A stretch of DNA of 64,000 nt from Streptomyces massasporeus (GTDB lineage: Bacteria; Actinomycetota; Actinomycetes; Streptomycetales; Streptomycetaceae), in contig NZ_BMSE01000004.1 in the NCBI RefSeq assembly GCF_014648995.1, positions 424,218-488,217 of the forward strand, in the 5' to 3' direction. The translations under genes were made by a program, and so were the position numbers. Below are positions 46,691 through 54,881 of this stretch, piece by piece. The notes under the pieces were generated by a model. That model was not told the origin of the DNA and made no database searches. It saw nothing but the letters and a program-made list of their open reading frames with translations. The first letter of the stretch is position 1. Each line of letters begins with the position of its first letter.

Positions 46691-48961
46691 CTATCTCCCA
46701 CCGCGCGGCTTCCGTGGTGGCGGCGGGGGAGGAGGCGGTGGAGGCGGCGGCCCGTGCCCGTTCCTCGGCCCGGGCGCCTGCCGGGGACCACGCGGCGGCG
46801 GCCCGACCGGCCGTACGACGGTGGGGGCGCCGTAGACGTCGCCGGGGGCGGGGGGCTCGTCGCCGTCCGCCGGTGTGTCGGTGTCGCTGTCGGGCCCGGG
46901 CGCGGGTCCGGAGGGCCGTTCGGGTGCGGCATCGGGGGGCGGTTCGGCCCAGGGAGGCCGTGCGTCCTCCGGCTCTCGCAACTCGTCCGGCACCCGGAGG
47001 TACGGGTTGGTACCCGGGTTGGGCGGCCGGTACGGCGTACCCGGCGCGTAGGGCCCGGCCTCCTCGCCCGGTGACGTCCAGCCGTCTCGTCCCTCGTCTC
47101 GGGCCCGGGGCCTCCCGGCCTCGGCGTCACCCTCGGGCCCGGGGCCGGCTCCTGACCGGGCGATGTCGTCCCCGGGCCTTGCCCCGGAGCGCCCGCCGTC
47201 CTGGCTGTGCCCCACCGCGCCCGGGCCGCCCCAGGCCGCGGCCTGCCCGGCATCGCCATCGCCCCCGGCCCGCCCCGCACCGGCCTCCGGCCGAGCCCCC
47301 TGCCCGCTGCCCTCGCCATACCCCGCCCGCCCCGGCCCCCGGTCGCCCCAAGGCTCCGCCTGCCCGGCGCCGGCCCCGTACCCCGCCGACCCGGAGCCCG
47401 GCAGCCCCCCTGCCCCACCAGTCCCGATCCCGTACCCCGCCGCCCCAGGCCCCGGCAGCCCCCCTGCCACACCGCCCCCGCCCCCGTACCCAGACCCCCC
47501 GGCACCCACCAGGCCCCCCGTCCCACCCGGCCCCGCCGACGACTCTTCCGCCTCCGCCGACAACCCGTCCCCCCGCGCCAACGCCGTAGCCCGAAGCCCC
47601 GCCGCCCCGCACCCCCACGCGAGCAGCGCTCCCAGTGCCCCGGCCCCCGCGCCCCACGCCGCGCCCAGCAGCAGGGCCATGCCGAGGTGGCCGTGCAGGT
47701 CGATGCCCGCGCCGAAAGCGTCGAAGCCGAGCACCGACAAGGACGCGGTCACGGAGACGTCCGTCAGCCAGGCCAGCAGGGGCAGGGCGAGCGCGGTCGC
47801 CACCCCCAGTTGCAGCGCACACCGGCCCGCGAAGCGCAGGGCGCCGGGACCCTCCCCGACCGCCACCCCGACCGGCGTCCGGACCCCCGCCAGCACGCCC
47901 GCCAGCAGCATCATCGACGCCGCCGCCACCCCCAGCAGCCACACCCGCCCGTCCAGCTCGGCCAGCCGGTCCAGCGTCACCGGCCGGTCGGTCCCGGAGC
48001 CGAGCAGGTCGTCCAGCGGGTCCGGCAGGAAACGGGTCAGTTCGCCCGTCGCCCGCCCGTCCCAGGGCACCAGCAGGCCGAGCGGCACACCCAGCCACAC
48101 CCCGTTCGGCGCCCCGAGCAGCGCCGCGCCGGCGATGCGCCGGGGATGGTCGTCGCCGACCGCCGCGTACGCCGCCGCCGCGCACCCCGCCGCCACCGCC
48201 ACCAGCAGTACGGTGACCACCGCCGACACGGCCGGCCGCACGACCCGGTGCACGGCCTCCCAGCCCCGCGGCAGCGGCGTACGGCGCGAGGCCAGCAGGG
48301 CGATGACGAGGATGCCGATCGACCAGCCGAGCCCGCCGAGCAGCGTCGGTGCCGTGTCGACCGTGAAGCCGACCGCGGCCTGCGCGTCGACCAGGTCGCC
48401 GAGCCGGTCCGGCAGCAGCCCCCCGATGTCCCCGAGTCCCGGGATGTCGACGCCCCCGCTCCCGCCGGTGACGTCGTCGAGCCCCAGCGCGCCCCCGTCG
48501 ATCGTGATGACGTCGTGCCCCGCCCAGGCCAGTCCGCCCAGCATCGCCACGAACAACACCACCACCGACCCCGCCCGCGCGAGCAGTTCGGCCGGTGAGA
48601 TCACAACTCCCGCCGCACGCAGGGACCGCAGGAAGAACCACGCCAGCAGCACCGCGCCGACCAGACTCACCCCCAGTGGCGTGATCTCGATGGCCGTGTC
48701 CGCCTCCGCGCCCGTGAGGCCGAACGCCGACACATCGCCGGACGGCGTGACCGAACCACCCGCCCCGAGAGCCACCAGCGCCGCGGTCATCGGCCCCAAC
48801 GAGCCCGCCGTGTCCGCCTCCAGCAGCCGCAGGCCCAGCGCCGCCGTCCCCGCCATCCCGATCAACGCCCAGCTCACCGCGGCCACGGCGGACATCAGCA
48901 CGTCCCCCCACGGCACGCGCGCGTCGTCCCTCGCCGTCTCGGCCCCTGCGGCAGCACTCAT
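46691..48961 (-). CDS. Streptophobe-family membrane protein with poly-proline tail
   Basis: A 756-residue protein. The first 450 residues have about ten hydrophobic helices (SAVAAVSWALIGMAGTAALG, then LSVLGFDAFGAGIDLHGHLG), typical of the streptomycete streptophobe family of unknown function. The rest is a long disordered cytoplasmic tail, Gly/Pro/Asp-rich, with a run of 12 consecutive prolines just before the C-terminal RKPRGGR. The tail has several degenerate Gly-Ser/Ala-Gly-Tyr-Gly repeats. ATG 48961 is chosen by its GGGGGG-6 nt spacing. It is divergent from the FHA-ABC gene. Confidence 0.85.
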   Translation of the reverse strand: MSAAAGAETARDDARVPWGDVLMSAVAAVSWALIGMAGTAALGLRLLEADTAGSLGPMTAALVALGAGGSVTPSGDVSAFGLTGAEADTAIEITPLGVSLVGAVLLAWFFLRSLRAAGVVISPAELLARAGSVVVLFVAMLGGLAWAGHDVITIDGGALGLDDVTGGSGGVDIPGLGDIGGLLPDRLGDLVDAQAAVGFTVDTAPTLLGGLGWSIGILVIALLASRRTPLPRGWEAVHRVVRPAVSAVVTVLLVAVAAGCAAAAYAAVGDDHPRRIAGAALLGAPNGVWLGVPLGLLVPWDGRATGELTRFLPDPLDDLLGSGTDRPVTLDRLAELDGRVWLLGVAAASMMLLAGVLAGVRTPVGVAVGEGPGALRFAGRCALQLGVATALALPLLAWLTDVSVTASLSVLGFDAFGAGIDLHGHLGMALLLGAAWGAGAGALGALLAWGCGAAGLRATALARGDGLSAEAEESSAGPGGTGGLVGAGGSGYGGGGGVAGGLPGPGAAGYGIGTGGAGGLPGSGSAGYGAGAGQAEPWGDRGPGRAGYGEGSGQGARPEAGAGRAGGDGDAGQAAAWGGPGAVGHSQDGGRSGARPGDDIARSGAGPGPEGDAEAGRPRARDEGRDGWTSPGEEAGPYAPGTPYRPPNPGTNPYLRVPDELREPEDARPPWAEPPPDAAPERPSGPAPGPDSDTDTPADGDEPPAPGDVYGAPTVVRPVGPPPRGPRQAPGPRNGHGPPPPPPPPPPPPRKPRGGR

Positions 48962-49202
48962 GGCAGACCCCCCGATCCGCTGCGCGACGGGAACACCACG
49001 CATGTCCCCCTCGCGTCGAAATACCACTCTCCGGCCCGGTTTCAACCCCGTCAACGGAATCGGCCGAAGCGTCCGAACGCGGTCTTCACAAGGCCCGACT
49101 TTCGGTCAGGGGGCCGCTCCTGAAATAGTTCCCCCCGATGTTCGACATCCCTAGACTCCCCATGTCGGGGGTAACTCGGGGGACAACTCAGTGGGGCATG
49201 GA

Positions 49203-51731
49203 GTGCCGGAACTCGTACTGGAATCAAACGGACGTACCTGGACGCTCGATCCGTCCAGGGCATACACCCTCGGACGTGATCCGCAGGGGGACGTCGTCTT
49301 CGACGACGCCAGGGTCTCCTGGCGTCACGCCACGGTCAGCTTCAACGGCCGCAGTTGGGTCATCGAGGACCACGGCAGCACCAACGGCACGTTCGTGCAG
49401 GGGCAACGCATCCATCAGATGGAGCTCGGCCCCGGTTCGGCCGTCAACCTGGGCAACGCGACCGACGGCCCGCGCCTGAACCTGTCCGGTGCCGCGGCCT
49501 CCGTCGCCACGCCGCAGGCCCAGCCCCAGCAGCAGCCGTACGCGGCGCAGGGCGCGAACCCCGGCTGGGGCCAGCAGGCTCCGGCCCAGCAGCCGCCGCA
49601 CCAGCAGCAGGCCCCCCAGGCCGGCTGGCAGCAGCCGCAGCAGGCCGCGGCCCACATCCCGCAGCAGCAGGGTCCCGGCGGTGTCGCGGGGGCGCCGCCG
49701 GTCCACGGCGACCGCAGCCCGACCACGTTCCACCAGTTCTCCCTCGGCCGCGTGATGCGCATCGGCCGTGCCCTGGAGAACGAACTGGTCGTCTCGGACC
49801 TCCAGGTATCCCGGCACCACGCCGAGTTCCATGCCACGCCCGACGGCCGCATGGAGATCCGCGACCTCGGCTCGCACAACGGCACGTACGTCAACGGCCA
49901 GCCCATCACCAAGGGCGGCACGCAGCTGCTCGGCCCGACCGACGTCGTCGGCGTCGGCCACTCGACGTTCCGCATTGTCGGCGACCGGCTCGAGGAGTTC
50001 GTCGACACCGGTGAGGTGTCCTTCTCCGCCCGCCACCTGACCGTCACGGTCGACGGCGGCAAGCAGATCCTCAAGGACGTCTCCTTCGGCGTCCCGGAGA
50101 AGTCGCTGATCGCGGTCATCGGCCCGTCCGGCTCCGGCAAGTCGACCCTGCTCAAGGCGCTCACGGGCTACCGCCCCGCCAACCAGGGCGAGGTGCTCTA
50201 CGACAACCGGAACCTCTACAAGCAGTTCGCCGAGCTGCGCCAGCGCATCGGTCTGGTCCCGCAGGATGACATCCTGCACAAGGAGCTGACCGTCAAGAAG
50301 GCCCTCAAGTACGCGGCCAAGCTGCGCTTCCCCGCCGACACCACCGGCGCCGAGCGCGAGGCCCGCATCGACGAGGTGCTGCGCGAGCTCAAGCTCGACA
50401 TCCACAAGGACAAGAAGGTCACGTCCCTGTCCGGTGGCCAGCGCAAGCGCGTCTCGGTCGCCCTGGAGCTGCTCACCAAGCCGTCGCTGATCTTCCTGGA
50501 CGAGCCGACCTCCGGCCTCGACCCGGGCATGGACCGCGACGTCATGCAGCTGCTGCGAGGCCTGGCCGACGACGGTCGTACGGTCCTCGTCGTCACCCAC
50601 TCGGTGGCCGAGCTGGCGATCTGCGACAAGCTGCTGGTGATGGCGCCGGGCGGCTCGGTCGCCTACTTCGGCCCGCCCGAGGAGGCGCTGAACTTCTTCG
50701 GCTACGACACCTGGGCCGATGTCTTCTCCGCCTTCGAGAACTACCGCGACTACGACTGGGCGGGCCGCTGGAAGGGCTCGCAGCACTACCAGATGTACGC
50801 CGCGGACATCGACGCCGTTGCGCCGCAGTCCGTACAGGTCCCGCGGATGCAGGCGATGAAGCCGCCGAAGCCGCAGGGCTGGATGTCCCAGTTCGTCACG
50901 CTTGTCCGGCGATACGTCTCGGTGATCGCCTCGGACAAGGGCTTCCTCGCCCTGATGGTGATCCTGCCGGCCGTGCTCGGCGCGGTCAGCCTGCTCATCG
51001 ACGCCGACAAGGGCCTGCTGCCCAACCCGGCCAACCCGCAGACCGGCCGCATCATCCCGAACGGCACGGCCACCACGGTCCTGCTGATCCTCGCGGTCGG
51101 CGCCTGCTTCGCGGGCGCGGCGAACTCGGTCCGAGAACTGATCAAGGAACGCGTCATCTACGAGCGGGAGCGCGCCACCGGCCTCTCGCGCTCGGCGTAC
51201 CTGATGTCCAAGGTGTTCGTGCTCGGCATGATCACCGTGCTCCAGGGCCTGCTGGTCGGCGTCATCGGCTTCTCCAGCCGGGAGATCCCCGAGGAGGGCC
51301 TGGTCTTCGGCAGCGCCACGCTCGTCGAGCTGTCCGTGCCGATCATGGCCCTGGGCTTCACCTCGATGATGTTCGGCCTGATCATCTCCTCGCTGGTGAA
51401 GACCGCCGAGAAGACCATGCCGCTGCTGGTGATGTTCGCCATCATCCAGGTCGTCTTCACCGGCTGCCTGTTCACGCTGCACGGCTCGATCGGCGTCAAC
51501 CAGTTCTCGTTCCTGATGCCGTCGCGCTGGGCGGTCGCCGCCTCCGGCGCCACGCTGGACTTCAACAAGATCAGCCCGCCCGAGACGGCCGGCGACACCG
51601 ACCCGCTGTGGGAGCACACGGTCGGGGCCTGGGCGATGGACATGGGCGCGCTCCTCGTCCTCGGCGTGATCTGCGGCTTCTTCGTGGCTCGCTTCCTGCG
51701 CCGCCACGAGCCCGAGGTCATGCGCAAGTAG
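49203..51731 (+). CDS. Double-FHA ABC transporter (Rv1747-like)
   Basis: A fused exporter of about 842 residues. FHA domain 1 (residues about 18-88, TLGRDPQGDVVFDDARVSWR and STNGTF), a Gln/Pro-rich linker (about 100-170), FHA domain 2 (about 185-260, IGRALENELVVSDLQVSRHH and SHNGTY), then an ABC domain with GPSGSGKSTLL, LSGGQRKRVSVA and LIFLDEPTSGLD, and an ABC-2 membrane domain with six helices. In mycobacteria Rv1747 has this architecture and is regulated by a Ser/Thr kinase through its FHA domains; lipid export has been proposed. The GTG 49203 start fits MPELVLESNGRTW. Confidence 0.92.
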   Translation: MPELVLESNGRTWTLDPSRAYTLGRDPQGDVVFDDARVSWRHATVSFNGRSWVIEDHGSTNGTFVQGQRIHQMELGPGSAVNLGNATDGPRLNLSGAAASVATPQAQPQQQPYAAQGANPGWGQQAPAQQPPHQQQAPQAGWQQPQQAAAHIPQQQGPGGVAGAPPVHGDRSPTTFHQFSLGRVMRIGRALENELVVSDLQVSRHHAEFHATPDGRMEIRDLGSHNGTYVNGQPITKGGTQLLGPTDVVGVGHSTFRIVGDRLEEFVDTGEVSFSARHLTVTVDGGKQILKDVSFGVPEKSLIAVIGPSGSGKSTLLKALTGYRPANQGEVLYDNRNLYKQFAELRQRIGLVPQDDILHKELTVKKALKYAAKLRFPADTTGAEREARIDEVLRELKLDIHKDKKVTSLSGGQRKRVSVALELLTKPSLIFLDEPTSGLDPGMDRDVMQLLRGLADDGRTVLVVTHSVAELAICDKLLVMAPGGSVAYFGPPEEALNFFGYDTWADVFSAFENYRDYDWAGRWKGSQHYQMYAADIDAVAPQSVQVPRMQAMKPPKPQGWMSQFVTLVRRYVSVIASDKGFLALMVILPAVLGAVSLLIDADKGLLPNPANPQTGRIIPNGTATTVLLILAVGACFAGAANSVRELIKERVIYERERATGLSRSAYLMSKVFVLGMITVLQGLLVGVIGFSSREIPEEGLVFGSATLVELSVPIMALGFTSMMFGLIISSLVKTAEKTMPLLVMFAIIQVVFTGCLFTLHGSIGVNQFSFLMPSRWAVAASGATLDFNKISPPETAGDTDPLWEHTVGAWAMDMGALLVLGVICGFFVARFLRRHEPEVMRK

Positions 51732-51754
51732 TCACCGCGGTACGAACACGACGC

Positions 51755-51794
51755 CCGAAGGGCGGCACCCCGTCAGGAGGGTGCCGCCCTTCGG
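51755..51794. terminator. Bidirectional terminator after the FHA-ABC gene
   Basis: A perfect 16-bp stem, CCGAAGGGCGGCACCC (51755-51770) with GGGTGCCGCCCTTCGG (51779-51794), and an 8-nt loop, between two convergent genes. Flanking GTACGAAC/GTTCGTAC can add an outer stem. Confidence 0.85.
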
Positions 51795-51829
51795 CGTTCG
51801 TACAGCGGTCAGAGAGGTCCGCGCCGACC

Positions 51830-52552
51830 TCAGTACGCGCTGTCGACGTTGTCCATGGAGCCGTACTTGTCGGCCGCGTAGTTGCAGGCGGCGGTGATGT
51901 TGGCTACCGGGTCGTAGATGTCCCAGGAGGTACCGGGGACGTGCCAGGTCTTGAAGGTCGGCGGGATGACCTGGAGCAGGCCCTTCGACGGGATGCCGTT
52001 GATGGCGTTGATGTCCCAGTTGTTGATCGCCTTCGGGTTACCCGAGGACTCCCGCATGATGTTGCGGTGGATGCCGTCGTAGGACGCCGGGATGTCGTGC
52101 TTCTTCAGGATGGAGAGCGACTCGCGGATCCAGCCGTCGAGGTTGTTCGGGTAGCTGACGACCTTCTTGGCCTCGGCGCGCTTGGCGGCGCGGCTCGCGG
52201 CCTCCTTGGCCTGGCGCGCGGCCTCGGCCTTCTTCTTCGCCGCCTCGGCGGCGGCCTTCTTCTTGGCGGCGGCCGCGGCGTCGGCCTTCTTCTTCGCCGC
52301 GATCTGCTCGGCCTTCAGGCTGGCGCCGGCCATCTGGTCCGTGACGCTCGCCTTGACGTCCTTGATCTGCTGGGTGCTGTACGCCACCGCAGCCGGCTGA
52401 GCGGCCTCGGTCGTGGTCTTGGTCGAGGCGCCGCTCGGTACCGCGGAGACTCCGATGGCGACGGCGCCGAGGGTGGCGACACCGGCCATGGCGATCTTGT
52501 GGTGACGGGTCAGGCTACGACTCTGAACACGGCTGAAGATGTTCTTGGGCAT
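51830..52552 (-). CDS. Secreted SLT lytic transglycosylase-like protein
   Basis: A 240-residue protein. Signal region HHKIAMAGVATLGAVAIGVS, then a coiled-coil of Lys/Ala-rich repeats (about residues 75-130, KKKADAAAAAKKKAAAEAAK), and a C-terminal SLT domain with the catalytic Glu in IMRESSGNPKAINNWD and the GIPSKGLLQVIPPTFKTW motif. It should cleave or bind peptidoglycan outside the cell. ATG 52552 has GAGG upstream. A structured leader precedes it. Confidence 0.92.
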   Translation of the reverse strand: MPKNIFSRVQSRSLTRHHKIAMAGVATLGAVAIGVSAVPSGASTKTTTEAAQPAAVAYSTQQIKDVKASVTDQMAGASLKAEQIAAKKKADAAAAAKKKAAAEAAKKKAEAARQAKEAASRAAKRAEAKKVVSYPNNLDGWIRESLSILKKHDIPASYDGIHRNIMRESSGNPKAINNWDINAINGIPSKGLLQVIPPTFKTWHVPGTSWDIYDPVANITAACNYAADKYGSMDNVDSAY

Positions 52553-52582
52553 GCTGCGTGGACCTCTTCGAATAGCGCGGGA

Positions 52583-52660
52583 GTCGCTCGGCGTCCGGCG
52601 TTGGACTCGGTGTGTTTCCGACACAAACGCCGCGGAGGTGAACCCACGGCGCTGAGCGAC
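52583..52660 (-). promoter_or_regulatory. Structured 5' leader of the SLT gene (possible riboswitch part)
   Basis: On the minus strand GTCGCTC (52660-52654) and GAGCGAC (52589-52583) close a 78-nt element that ends 30 nt before the ATG. Inside are likely hairpins GCCGTGG...CCGCGGC, GTGT-CGGAA-ACAC and TCC-AACGCC-GGA, giving a multi-branch junction. Streptomyces genes for Rpf and SLT-type wall enzymes often carry ydaO (cyclic di-AMP) riboswitches, but I cannot match that consensus with certainty, so the class is left open. Confidence 0.5.
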
Positions 52661-52773
52661 GTCGCCAATTCTTAGCGGCAGCAAAATGGCGTGGCAAAGG
52701 TGTGACGTACGAAGGAAGATAGTGGATCAGGGTTGGGTAAATCCGGGCAGATTGGACTATCTGCGCCGCTCAA

Positions 52774-52845
52774 TAGGGGCGGCTTTGTCTCCTACGTCCA
52801 TTCGTACGTGACGTGGGTCCTATGCGAGGGCTCACACCGCCCCTA
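52774..52845. promoter_or_regulatory. Long-range inverted repeat upstream of the SLT leader
   Basis: TAGGGGCGG (52774-52782) and CCGCCCCTA (52837-52845) are exact complements 54 bp apart, with ACGTCC/GGACGT-like pairing inside. It lies between the 3' end of the queA-like gene and the SLT leader. It could be a terminator for the first or an extra leader domain of the second. The rest of 52661-52906 shows no firm promoter. Confidence 0.4.
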
Positions 52846-52906
52846 GATCAGTCTCACGGGCAGTTGCACAAGCGATGCTCTGTGTGAGGCCCTTTCAGGG
52901 GCGTAC

Positions 52907-53950
52907 TCAGGGCAGTACGAGGTGCACGTCCCCGAACTCGTGCCACAGATAGCGCCCTTGCAGCGCGGCCTCGTACCCCCGCTCGACCGCCACCCGCCCC
53001 GCGACCGCCTCCAGCATCAGCAGGTGCGAGGCCTCCGGCTCGTGCAGCCCGGTCAGCAGCCCGTCCACCACACCCACCCCGCGCTCCGGTGTGACGACGA
53101 GGTCCGTCCACCCCGCACGCGCGCGTACGGCCCCGTCGGCGCCCACCGCCGACTCCACGGCCCGCACCGCCGTCGTCCCCACCGCCACCACCCGGCCGCC
53201 ACCGGCCCGCGCGGCCTCGATCAGCCGCGCCGACGCCTCCGGCACCGCGAAACGCTCCGGATACGGCGGCTCGTGCGCCTCCGCCGAGGCCACCCCCGTG
53301 TGCAGCGTGACCGGCGCGAACAGCACCCCCCGGCTCACCAGCTCCGCCACCAGCCGCGCCGTGAAGGGCCGCGCCGCGCTCGGCATCTCCGCACTGCCCG
53401 TCCCGTCCGCCGACGGCAGCGCGAACACCGTCTGATAGGCGGACAGCGGCTGGTCCCGCTCCGTATAGGCGTAGCGAATGGGCCGCCCGCACTCCCGCAG
53501 CACCCCCGGCACCCCCGCCCCGGACACCCGCGCCCACCACAGCCGCTCACCCCGCCCGCTCAGCGGCTCCTCCAGAACCAGCCGCACGCCTCCCGGCAGG
53601 CACACCTCCCTCCCCGCAGGCCCACCCGCTCGCGCGCGCGTGGTGCCCCGCCCGTCGGGCTCCCGCAGCTCCACCGCCCAGCGGCCGTCGTCCCCGCGCG
53701 TCGAGAAATGCACCACCACGCGCGTGTGCCCGGTCCATCCGTCCACGGCCGCCGCCAGCGTGGCCGAGGTGTTGACCACGAGCAGGTCCCCGGCCCGCAG
53801 CAGCAGCGGCAGCTCCCGGAACGTGTGATGCGCCACCTCGGCGCCCCGCGAGACCAGCATCCGTACGGCGTCCCGCTCCAGCCCCGGCCCCCTCTGCTCG
53901 ACGGGCACCCGGGCCGACAGCTCCTCCGGCACACGCACGGCCAGTGTCAT
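52907..53950 (-). CDS. QueA-like S-adenosylmethionine:tRNA ribosyltransferase-isomerase
   Basis: A 347-residue homologue of QueA, which makes epoxyqueuosine in tRNA from preQ1 and SAM. Blocks typical of QueA are LLLRAGDLLVVNTSATLAAA, PLSAYQTVFALPSA-like YQT region, the HTGVASAEAHEPPYPERFAV segment (a variant of the usual FxPV near HxE) and VVAVGTTAVRAVES. The family often ends near this length. No other queuosine gene is in the window. Its start overlaps the stop of an SDR gene (ATGA). Confidence 0.85.
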   Translation of the reverse strand: MTLAVRVPEELSARVPVEQRGPGLERDAVRMLVSRGAEVAHHTFRELPLLLRAGDLLVVNTSATLAAAVDGWTGHTRVVVHFSTRGDDGRWAVELREPDGRGTTRARAGGPAGREVCLPGGVRLVLEEPLSGRGERLWWARVSGAGVPGVLRECGRPIRYAYTERDQPLSAYQTVFALPSADGTGSAEMPSAARPFTARLVAELVSRGVLFAPVTLHTGVASAEAHEPPYPERFAVPEASARLIEAARAGGGRVVAVGTTAVRAVESAVGADGAVRARAGWTDLVVTPERGVGVVDGLLTGLHEPEASHLLMLEAVAGRVAVERGYEAALQGRYLWHEFGDVHLVLP

Positions 53951-54645
53951 CGGGCTCCGTCCAGCAGCGCCGGTGCCCCGTACCGCCCGCTCGCCGGACG
54001 CTCGTCCAGCAGCCGCAGGAACCCCGGCACGACAGCCGCCGGCTCCGGCCGCGGCTCCCGGTCCTCCGGTACGGCCGCCGCGTACAGGTCCGTGGACATG
54101 TCCCCGGGATCGACCGCCCAGACCCGCAGCCCCGGCTCCTCCACGGCGAGCACGGCCACGAGGTGGTCCAGGGCCGCCTTGGACGCCCCGTATCCGCCCC
54201 AGGTCTCGTACGCCTCGGCGGCCGCGTCCGAGCTCACCGCCACGACGGCGCCCGCCCGCGAGGCCCGCAGCAGCGGAAGCGCCTCCTGGACCAGACCCAG
54301 CCCCGCCACCAGGTTCACCTCCAGCGCCCGGCGCAGCCCGTCCAGAGGCAATTCCTCCAGCCTGACCAGCGGCTCGGCACCCAGCGCACTCGCGTTGTGC
54401 ACCAGCAGGTCGAGGCCGCCCAGCCGCCAGGCCGCCGCCACCAGCTCCGCCCGGTGCCCCGCGTCCGTGACGTCCCCGGGCAGGGCGGACACCCGCGTGC
54501 CCTGCGCGGACACGGCCTCCGCCGTCTCCGTCAGCGCCTGTGCGCCCCTGGCGTCGAGCACCAGGTCCCAGCCCCGCCCGGCCAGGGCCAGGGCAAGCGC
54601 CCGCCCCAGCCCCTTCGATGCCCCGGTGATGATCGCAACCGGCAT
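53947..54645 (-). CDS. SDR-family oxidoreductase coupled to the QueA-like gene
   Basis: A 232-residue short-chain dehydrogenase with TGASKGLGRALALALA, HNASALGAEP and the complete active site, Ser in VAVSSDAAA and Tyr/Lys in YGASKAALDHLV. The NNAG motif is HNAS. Co-translated with the downstream QueA-like gene through a 4-bp overlap, so both may act on a related substrate; what that is cannot be read here. Confidence 0.9.
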   Translation of the reverse strand: MPVAIITGASKGLGRALALALAGRGWDLVLDARGAQALTETAEAVSAQGTRVSALPGDVTDAGHRAELVAAAWRLGGLDLLVHNASALGAEPLVRLEELPLDGLRRALEVNLVAGLGLVQEALPLLRASRAGAVVAVSSDAAAEAYETWGGYGASKAALDHLVAVLAVEEPGLRVWAVDPGDMSTDLYAAAVPEDREPRPEPAAVVPGFLRLLDERPASGRYGAPALLDGAR

Positions 54646-54730
54646 GATCCGCTCCCTCGTAGTGATCGCGTGCCCTCAACCTAGGAACGGGGCCACCCGG
54701 GCCGCCTCGGACCCGGGCCGCAATCCGCCG

Positions 54731-54814
54731 GGTCCCTTCGCCCTACGCCATGGGCCCGGCGGCCCCGGCCGTAGGACCCGCCGCCCGGCCGCCTCGGCCC
54801 CGGGACCTAGGCCC
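54731..54814. promoter_or_regulatory. Repeated GGnCC-type boxes upstream of the sensor kinase
   Basis: GGGACCTAGGCCC (54802-54814), GGCCGTAGGACCC (54767-54779) and GGTCCCTTCGCCC (54731-54743) all resemble inverted GGGAC/GTCCC-type sites like those bound by DevR/DosR-class LuxR regulators. They lie 68-150 bp before the kinase gene, whose partner is a LuxR-type regulator, so autoregulation is possible. The high GC makes chance matches likely. Confidence 0.3.
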
Positions 54815-54881
54815 ACCGACCGGGCACCCGGCCGCCGTCGGTCCGATCCGCCCCGTCACAGCCCGCCGGTACCGTGAGGAC

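Noticed and set aside
47163..49154. Long plus-strand reading frame of 663 codons opposite the streptophobe gene
   Set aside because: Product is a Pro/Ser/Ala/Arg composition artefact of high GC; the minus frame has real helices and start signals.
49224..51707. Minus-strand reading frame of 827 codons opposite the FHA-ABC gene
   Set aside because: Shadow frame: no motif, while the opposite strand has FHA and ABC motifs throughout.
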